Below are positions 7,124 to 11,793 of a stretch of DNA of 11,793 bases, one piece after another (the first letter of the stretch is position 1; every line of letters begins with the position of its first letter). The stretch is taken from the NCBI GenBank assembly GCA_046536675.1, contig JAWDMK010000021.1, positions 1 through 11,793 of the forward strand, in the 5' to 3' direction. The notes under the pieces are model-generated. The model had not been told where the DNA came from. It ran no database searches and was given only the letters and a program-made list of their open reading frames with translations. This DNA is from JAGDYD01 sp046536675. Lineage in GTDB: Archaea; Micrarchaeota; Micrarchaeia; Micrarchaeales; CABMGC01. A program made the position numbers and the translations under genes.

Positions 7124-8557
7124 TTAGACAGGATTTGGCTTGAACCTAGATTTTACCTCTGAAATCTCCTTGCTTACTTTATTTTTCCATTCCATGAATT
7201 CTCTTGGGCTCTTCGGATAATTATTGTATAGCTCATTTAATGTTTTCATCTTTCCTACAACAAAGATAAGGTTCTTAAAAGCATTAATATTCGCTAAACC
7301 GCTTATCGCTTTTTTGAGTGCACTTGAAAAAGAAATCTCGGGTGTTAAGCCATAGCTCATCTGTACAGCTTCTTCCTCTGTTAAGAAGTGCTCCATGCCA
7401 TAGTCAATGAGTTCATTGTTTAGCGATTGAAGATAGACCCTAAATGCTTCAAGTGCCGCTGTTTTCTTACCATATTTCTCATTGAAAAGCAAATTGTATT
7501 CCCACAAACCGTTAATGCTTGTATCGTTGTTTGCTGCCGCTTTTGCTGCTACCTTTCCTGCGAGTAAGCCAGCTATAGTTGCAGGACCTATGCCGCCAGC
7601 ACTTATAGGATTCGGCATTGACATGCTGTCGCCAGCGCCCATATAGCCGTTGTATACAAGGCTATCCTGCTGCCTTCTCACAGATACAGACCAGTAGCCT
7701 TTGCCGTTGTTGTCATCATTTACAAGCCCTTTTTTCTTAATCGCCTTGTTCCATTCAACATACTGGTCTATTAAGCTATGAAGAGTATCCTTTTTGTTGA
7801 GCTTCTTGTTTCTTAGCTCTATACTCTCTTTTTCAATGCCTATGCCTATATTAACTATCTTACCCTCTTTTGGGAAAACCCAGCCATAGCCACCTGGAGC
7901 CATGATCTGGTTGAGGTGTATGATCGCATTCTTTGGGTCATAGTAGTATTCGTTTTCCTCTATCTGCTCAAATTCCATTATATACCTGCCGGTAGACTCT
8001 ATATCATGAATGTCTATTTCTCTTTCTATAAAATCATTCTTTGGCAACTTTCTTCTTAGCGTGCTTGCCATGCCGAGCGCGTCTATAACTACCTTTGCCC
8101 TAAGCTCAAAAGCTCTGCCGCTTTCATCCTTTCCATACACACCAACTACGCGGTCACCTTCTAGTATTGGCCCCTCTACCTCGCTCTTTGGCATATAAGC
8201 TATGCCTTTCTTCTTTGCTATGCTTAAAAGCTTCCTTGCAAATTCAGGTCTATTCAAACTATAGCCTGCACCCTCAAACATAACCTTCTTTTTCATGTTC
8301 GGGCTTATAACATATACCCCATTAACCTTCAGGTTAAGCTCTGGTTTCCCAAACTTTTCACCAAGCTCATTCTCCATAAATTTTATGTGATCTTCAGCAA
8401 CAGCATCACCGCAAACCCAGCCCCAATTAGTCTTCTTACCTATCTCTTCTTCGCTGTTTCTATCTATCAACAGTGTTTTTGCTCCATTCTTCGCAGCTGA
8501 TGCAGCGGCAACAGCGCCTGCTACACCTCCGCCAGCAACTATAACATCATAATCCAT
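7124..8557 (-). CDS. Geranylgeranyl reductase family FAD-dependent protein
   Basis: Flavoprotein of the geranylgeranyl reductase family, which in archaea saturates the isoprenoid chains of ether lipids (digeranylgeranylglycerophospholipid reductase), acting at the membrane. Numbering from the GTG at 8566 gives 480 residues: a Rossmann FAD site DVIVAGGGVAGAVAAASAA at 7-25, an acidic strand end LLIDR at 32-36, the active-site-region CGD at 52-54, GGYGWVFPKEG at 225-235, the family hallmark, and GDSMSMPNPISAGGIGPA at 312-329, the second FAD motif. Family length is about 390-460, so this copy is slightly long at its C-terminus. I prefer ATG 8557 because the first beta strand begins there. GTG 8566 shares one base with the rpoK stop and GTG 8563 is also possible. 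Gene order implies co-transcription with rpoK. It could also be another GGR-family oxidoreductase, such as one acting on menaquinone or free prenyl chains. Confidence 0.9.
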   Translation of the reverse strand: MDYDVIVAGGGVAGAVAAASAAKNGAKTLLIDRNSEEEIGKKTNWGWVCGDAVAEDHIKFMENELGEKFGKPELNLKVNGVYVISPNMKKKVMFEGAGYSLNRPEFARKLLSIAKKKGIAYMPKSEVEGPILEGDRVVGVYGKDESGRAFELRAKVVIDALGMASTLRRKLPKNDFIEREIDIHDIESTGRYIMEFEQIEENEYYYDPKNAIIHLNQIMAPGGYGWVFPKEGKIVNIGIGIEKESIELRNKKLNKKDTLHSLIDQYVEWNKAIKKKGLVNDDNNGKGYWSVSVRRQQDSLVYNGYMGAGDSMSMPNPISAGGIGPATIAGLLAGKVAAKAAANNDTSINGLWEYNLLFNEKYGKKTAALEAFRVYLQSLNNELIDYGMEHFLTEEEAVQMSYGLTPEISFSSALKKAISGLANINAFKNLIFVVGKMKTLNELYNNYPKSPREFMEWKNKVSKEISEVKSRFKPNPV

Positions 8558-8565
8558 ATTCACCA

Positions 8566-8745
8566 CTACTCTTTTTCTCTAATTACTACGATTGGAATTA
8601 CTCCTTCATTGAACTCTAGCTCTGCAAGCTCAAGGGGATCATATACTCCTTTTGGAACCTTTATCAAAGGAGGAGCACCGAATGCAAGCTGAAGAGCCCT
8701 AGCACCTATTATTCTTGCTTTTTCAAATTTAGTATATTCCTCCAT
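8566..8745 (-). CDS. rpoK: DNA-directed RNA polymerase subunit K (Rpb6/omega homologue)
   Basis: Small assembly subunit of archaeal RNA polymerase, equivalent to eukaryotic Rpb6 and bacterial omega, binding the clamp region of the large subunit. The family signature is nearly complete: YTKFEKARIIGARALQLAFGAPPL, then KGVYDPLELAELEFNEGVIPIVVIRE. From ATG 8745 it is 59 residues, a normal length for RpoK. A GTG at 8754 would add three residues (62), but the family sequence starts around the ATG. The geranylgeranyl reductase gene follows with no gap. This differs from the rpoN-rpoK-eno-rpsB neighbourhood I know from many archaea. A clear TATA box sits 36-45 bases upstream. Confidence 0.95.
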   Translation of the reverse strand: MEEYTKFEKARIIGARALQLAFGAPPLIKVPKGVYDPLELAELEFNEGVIPIVVIREKE

Positions 8746-8780
8746 CTGAACCACTTAGTAAAACATAATTATGAAGGAAA

Positions 8781-8790
8781 AATATAAAAA
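8781..8790 (-). promoter_or_regulatory. TATA-box promoter of rpoK-GGR
   Basis: Minus-strand TTTTTATATT, preceded by an A/C-rich stretch that could serve as the TFB site. A start about 27 bases downstream (near 8757) gives a leader of about 12 bases before ATG 8745. Confidence 0.6.
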
Positions 8791-8814
8791 GAGTGATTTC
8801 GAGTCGCATTAAGC

Positions 8815-9849
8815 TTAGCCTATGTAATGATACAAGTTTTCATCTCTTTTAGCTGACTTAATCGTATTTTGCTTTAGCTTAACTACCAGATCTAACAAAT
8901 TTTTTGATATGCCTGTATCATCAATCGTTATTTTGTTCTCATGCATTACTCTATCTATCACCTTTTTAATTCTCTCAGTTTCATTGCTAAGACCAAATGT
9001 ATCTACTACATTCATTATTGCATAATAATAGCTCGCTACACCTACTACGCTTAGCTTGAAAGTGGTATCCTTAAGTTCTAAAATTGATTCGATAAATATT
9101 TGAGAAAAATCTGGCAAAATCTCCTTAATGCGATCGAAAGGGGGAAGCTCTTCTGAAATATATTTCTTTTCCTTAAGCTTTTCATAAACTCTTTTGCTTA
9201 TTCTATAACTCAGAGCCGGATTTTTTATGCTTTTATCTAGCGGTATTTTATAAATCTCTTCATCTATGAATTCCTCTGGATTAGCCTTAAACTTCATTCT
9301 TTTGTTTTCATATTCGACATACGCATAATAAGATTCTGCAGCAAGTAGCATTCCAATTAGGGCATTTACATATGTATCCTCATCTGCCTCCATTTTTAAC
9401 ATACTTTCAATTTCTTTTAGGTTTATCATTCTGGATTTTCCTATTCCTCTTTCCCTAGCCCATCTCTCAAGAGCCTGATCGAGATGAATTAGAAACATAT
9501 TTTTAAGCTCATATCTATATTTTTTAGGATCCTTATAATGTTTAAGCATGGCGTTTGCTATATCCATACCAAGCTCTCTCTCAACTTTGTCTAGCCCATC
9601 AAATCTATTAAGCAATTCATTAATGCCTTCATTGCTAATATCTAGCGTTCCTTCATTCAACATTGATTCTATTTTTGTTTTTGCCTTTTTGAACAAATCA
9701 GAATAAAATGCCGCAAGCCTTTTCCCTTCATTCTTCTTTTCTTCTTCTAGAAATCTTATTGCTTCTTTAACCTCTTCTTCATTCAATTTGCCTCTTTTGT
9801 TGAAAATATCCTCCACACTTTTTATATTTTCCATGGTTAAATCTTGCAT
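8815..9849 (-). CDS. Hypothetical helical, cysteine-free protein
   Basis: I do not recognise this 344-residue protein. It is rich in Lys, Glu, Ile and Leu and has no cysteine and no signal peptide. Amphipathic helices dominate: a highly charged N-terminal third (about 20-65, possible short coiled coil with EEEVKEAIRFLEEEKKNEGKR), a middle with LERWARERGIGKSR (127-140), and two weakly hydrophobic segments at about 159-180 and 261-285. These last two share a D-T...G...A-S-Y-Y pattern that may be an old internal duplication. It is probably soluble or peripheral. ATG 9849 and ATG 9834 are both possible; the latter lies about 27 bases from a TATA word and would be essentially leaderless. It is a single-gene unit between the glycosyltransferase and rpoK, each with its own promoter. 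Codon choice (ATA, AGA-rich, high A/T) looks like, or slightly more A/T-rich than, its neighbours. Confidence 0.8.
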   Translation of the reverse strand: MQDLTMENIKSVEDIFNKRGKLNEEEVKEAIRFLEEEKKNEGKRLAAFYSDLFKKAKTKIESMLNEGTLDISNEGINELLNRFDGLDKVERELGMDIANAMLKHYKDPKKYRYELKNMFLIHLDQALERWARERGIGKSRMINLKEIESMLKMEADEDTYVNALIGMLLAAESYYAYVEYENKRMKFKANPEEFIDEEIYKIPLDKSIKNPALSYRISKRVYEKLKEKKYISEELPPFDRIKEILPDFSQIFIESILELKDTTFKLSVVGVASYYYAIMNVVDTFGLSNETERIKKVIDRVMHENKITIDDTGISKNLLDLVVKLKQNTIKSAKRDENLYHYIG

Positions 9850-9856
9850 CTTAAGG

Positions 9857-9865
9857 TTTAAATAA
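9857..9865 (-). promoter_or_regulatory. TATA-like promoter of the helical hypothetical gene
   Basis: Minus-strand TTATTTAAA lies in the 30-base gap after the glycosyltransferase stop. A start about 27 bases downstream coincides with ATG 9834, so a leaderless transcript from that second ATG is plausible. Confidence 0.4.
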
Positions 9866-9879
9866 TTTTTTTATTTTGT

Positions 9880-10578
9880 TTACCTTATCGGTTCATATTC
9901 GTCTTTTGGCTTTTTGAACAGGTTATACCTTATTATGTTTCCTACGTGGAAATTGAAGAAACCACGTATGCCCCACGCAAAAATACGCCTTGCGCTTGTG
10001 TATACTACAGCATCATCTATGTAAATTATTTTTCCATATTTCTTAAGCCTCTTCGAGAGGTCCCAGTCCTCGTATGTTATTAAATTGCTGTTAAAGCCAC
10101 CTACTTTTTCAAAAGTGTTTCTTCTCACTGCAAAGTTTGAGCCAACTATTGTCGGCCTGCCTATCTTTATTGCGAGCTTAACAAATAAGATTGATACAAA
10201 TTTGTAGCCCCACGTTATACTCTTTTTTGTTTTCTCCAAAGGTAGTATTGGGCCTGTTGCGGCAACAACATCCCCTTTTAGGCCTTTTACATAAGATTCT
10301 ATAAGCCTTGGCGAAGGTTTTGTATCCGCATCTAAAAATATTAATATATCCCCTTTTGCTACCCTTGCACCAGCATTTCTCCCACGTGCAATGCCCCTTC
10401 TTCTTTCTATAACTACTTTTGCGCCATACTTTCTTGCTATCTCTCTTGTTTTATCAGTGCTCCCACCATCTGCTACTATAACCTCAAAGTCCTTGAAGCT
10501 CTGTCTTCTAAGGCCTTCGAAAGCATAGCCAATATATTTTTCTTCGTTTAATGCAGGAATAACTACACTAACCTTCAT
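9880..10578 (-). CDS. GT2 family glycosyltransferase
   Basis: Family 2 (GT-A fold) glycosyltransferase transferring a sugar from a nucleotide-sugar donor, probably at the inner face of the membrane. From ATG 10578 it has 232 residues: KVSVVIPALNEEKYI at 2-16 (first strand and nucleotide site), VIVADGGSTDKT at 33-44, GIARGRNAGA at 62-71, the metal-binding DAD at 83-85, GSNFAVRR at 146-153 and the catalytic-region EDWDLSKRLKKYG at 170-182. It ends with TSARR and an aromatic, basic amphipathic tail that may sit on the membrane. There is no transmembrane anchor. The frame is open upstream to 10683, but the extra 35 residues would overlap the divergent protease gene and precede the family's first strand, so I reject them. 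ATG 10587 (adding MVH) is also possible. Acceptor and sugar cannot be told. The sequon-rich surface proteins in this window are possible users of such activity, by inference only. Confidence 0.93.
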   Translation of the reverse strand: MKVSVVIPALNEEKYIGYAFEGLRRQSFKDFEVIVADGGSTDKTREIARKYGAKVVIERRRGIARGRNAGARVAKGDILIFLDADTKPSPRLIESYVKGLKGDVVAATGPILPLEKTKKSITWGYKFVSILFVKLAIKIGRPTIVGSNFAVRRNTFEKVGGFNSNLITYEDWDLSKRLKKYGKIIYIDDAVVYTSARRIFAWGIRGFFNFHVGNIIRYNLFKKPKDEYEPIR

Positions 10579-10604
10579 ATGGACCATTAAGAGATTAAAC
10601 ATGA

Positions 10605-10615
10605 GGATATAAATT
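10605..10615. promoter_or_regulatory. Shared TATA box for the glycosyltransferase and M50 protease genes
   Basis: The plus strand reads GGATATAAATT and the minus strand AATTTATATCC, a usable TATA in both directions. It is the only good TATA in the 67-base gap. Starts about 27 bases away fall near 10583 (minus, about 5 bases before ATG 10578) and near 10637 (plus, about 9 bases before ATG 10646), so both messages would have almost no leader. Confidence 0.55.
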
Positions 10616-10645
10616 ATTTTTGTAGATAAATAAATAAGTGAGTTG

Positions 10646-11710
10646 ATGAATACTTCTCCAACGATAGGCAAGATCTTTGGCATAGAGGTGGAGCTTCACT
10701 GGACATTCATACTCTTACTTGTATTTACCCTGCTAATAAGCCTGTATGTCTTCATTCTTATAGTTTTGCTATTCATATGTGTGCTCCTCCATGAGCTTGC
10801 GCACTCTATAACTTCTATACGCAATGGCATAAAGGTTAGTAAGATAATCTTGCTTCCTATAGGCGGTATGTCTGTAATAGATGATGTTAAGATAAACCCG
10901 AAAGCGGAGTTTAACATAGCAATAGCTGGCCCTATAATGAGCCTCTTTCTAGGTGGCGTATTCGGTATTATAACAACATTGTTGCAGCCTGGAATATTAT
11001 TGCAGACAATGCAGATAATGTTTTTGATGAATATACTGCTTGGCCTGTTTAACCTTTTGCCAGCTTTTCCTATGGATGGTGGTCGCGTATTTAGAAGCTT
11101 TCTACAAAGGAAGAGAAGCTATTATGATGCTACAATGCTGACAGTAAAGGTTAGCAAGTATCTAATGGGCATAATACTAATTGCAACCTTTGTATTTGTA
11201 GCTACTGGCAGCTCTTTTTCCCTATCATATAGGGAGTTTATAGCGCTCTGGAATATTATTATAGTGATGTTCCTTTACAGTGGTGCACAGGCAGAAGCTG
11301 AAAGCGTAGAAATTAAAAAGAGCACAAGTGGCTTGCATCTTGGCGACGCTGCTTCAAAGCACTTCTTGCTAGTGAAGCCAGAGATGAGCATGCAAGAATT
11401 GTATAGGGAGCTTCTTGAGAAGAAAGAGCATATTGTTATAACACGTCTTGGAAAAGCGTATGCACTTGTTGAGCTTTACAGGCGTGGGCGCGCCAGAAAT
11501 GCGGTATATGTGAAAGATGCCTCTACACCAATACCTAGCCTGAATGCAGGCATGCATCTAGCAGACGCTCTTTCAATTATGCAAAGTAGGGGCTCTAGCG
11601 TTGTTGCTGTTGTTAAAGGCAATAGGCTAATAGGTATAGCAACACCAAATAGTATAGAATCTATAATAGCGTTGCATCTCCTTAGCAAATCAAAAGAAGG
11701 CAAGTTATAA
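10646..11710 (+). CDS. Site-2-protease-type M50 metalloprotease with C-terminal CBS-like domain
   Basis: Intramembrane zinc metalloprotease of the M50B group, which cleaves membrane-bound regulators or proteins inside the bilayer. It has 354 residues from ATG 10646. HELAH at 49-53 is the HExxH zinc site, inside the second hydrophobic segment. FNLLPAFPMDGGR at about 135-147 supplies the third zinc ligand, D144. IAIAGPIMSL (91-100) is the conserved AGP segment. About six membrane segments end near 213. The soluble tail, roughly 230-345, fits a pair of degenerate CBS modules, the usual tail of the archaeal S2P-CBS subgroup, where adenine nucleotides may regulate activity. ATG 10646 directly follows a TTG at 10643; I choose the ATG. 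The gene is divergent from the glycosyltransferase through a shared TATA. Its substrate is unknown. Its stop codon is part of a TATA box for the next gene. Confidence 0.93.
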   Translation: MNTSPTIGKIFGIEVELHWTFILLLVFTLLISLYVFILIVLLFICVLLHELAHSITSIRNGIKVSKIILLPIGGMSVIDDVKINPKAEFNIAIAGPIMSLFLGGVFGIITTLLQPGILLQTMQIMFLMNILLGLFNLLPAFPMDGGRVFRSFLQRKRSYYDATMLTVKVSKYLMGIILIATFVFVATGSSFSLSYREFIALWNIIIVMFLYSGAQAEAESVEIKKSTSGLHLGDAASKHFLLVKPEMSMQELYRELLEKKEHIVITRLGKAYALVELYRRGRARNAVYVKDASTPIPSLNAGMHLADALSIMQSRGSSVVAVVKGNRLIGIATPNSIESIIALHLLSKSKEGKL

Positions 11711-11712
11711 AA
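11706..11712 (+). promoter_or_regulatory. Possible TATA box of the SMC-type gene
   Basis: TATAAAA overlaps the protease TAA stop. A start about 27 bases downstream (near 11736) leaves about 15 bases of leader, which include GGTG at 11742-11745, five bases before the ATG. Confidence 0.45.
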
Positions 11713-11750
11713 GGTTTTATTCTCAATAATCTATTGCGACCGGTGTAGCA

Positions 11751-11793
11751 ATGCTTTATTTGAAAAGTATGAGCATTAGGGGATTCAAGTCTA
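11751..11793 (+). CDS. N-terminus of an SMC-type ATPase (3' partial)
   Basis: Only 14 codons are in the window: MLYLKSMSIRGFKS. The pattern (hydrophobic strand, then I-R-GFKS) is the invariant opening of SMC chromosome-condensation ATPases, just before the Walker A strand. RecF and Rad50 relatives start in a similar way, usually with different residues in place of GFKS. The ATG at 11751 has GGTG five bases upstream. If this is SMC, the full gene should run for over 3 kb past the window and encode Walker A, long coiled coils, a hinge and a C-terminal ATPase half. Confidence 0.7.
   Translation, partial: MLYLKSMSIRGFKS

Noticed and set aside
10579..10683. N-terminal 35-residue extension of the glycosyltransferase
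   Set aside because: It overlaps the divergent protease start and the shared promoter, and the GT2 fold begins at MKVSVVIP.

Overview
The window is AT-rich archaeal chromosome. Several independent marks show this: a class-1 release factor of the aRF1/eRF1 type with NIKS and GGQ motifs, RNA polymerase subunit K, a geranylgeranyl-reductase-type flavoprotein (archaeal lipid saturation), an SbcD/Mre11-related archaeal phosphoesterase, a tRNA-Leu without an encoded CCA, and TATA boxes lying about 25-30 bases before predicted transcript starts. Gene packing is extreme, with gaps of 2-10 bases, abutting convergent stops and shared divergent promoters. Together with many lineage-restricted surface proteins this suggests a small-genome archaeon, perhaps of the DPANN type (Micrarchaeota-like). 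That placement is inference only.

Layout. Positions 1-2274 (+): a large Asn-rich surface-anchored protein, cut at its 5' end by the window, and a smaller single-pass membrane protein. Their C-terminal ectodomains look related to each other. Positions 2277-6165 (-): a likely operon read serS, prf1 (aRF1), DUF2079-type membrane protein. Positions 6166-6244 hold a near-palindromic promoter that serves serS to the left and tRNA-Leu(UAG) at 6245-6331 to the right. Positions 6430-7121 (+): an archaeal metallophosphoesterase whose first 13 codons are in another frame, best explained by one missing base near 6467. Positions 7124-8745 (-): rpoK followed by the geranylgeranyl reductase gene. Positions 8815-9849 (-): an unrecognised, mostly helical, cysteine-free protein. 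Positions 9880-10578 (-): a GT2 glycosyltransferase, divergent from a site-2-protease-type M50 metalloprotease with a CBS-like tail (10646-11710, +), both read from one TATA element. Positions 11751-11793 (+): the first codons of an SMC-type protein that runs out of the window.

The genes mix core information processing (SerRS, aRF1, RpoK, tRNA-Leu, probable SMC) with envelope functions (isoprenoid lipid reduction, sugar transfer, intramembrane proteolysis, sequon-rich surface proteins). No CRISPR array, insertion sequence, phage gene or rRNA was seen. The items most worth following up are the paired four-cysteine ectodomains, the frame break in the phosphoesterase, the missing start codon of the DUF2079 gene, the two shared divergent TATA boxes and the orphan helical protein.
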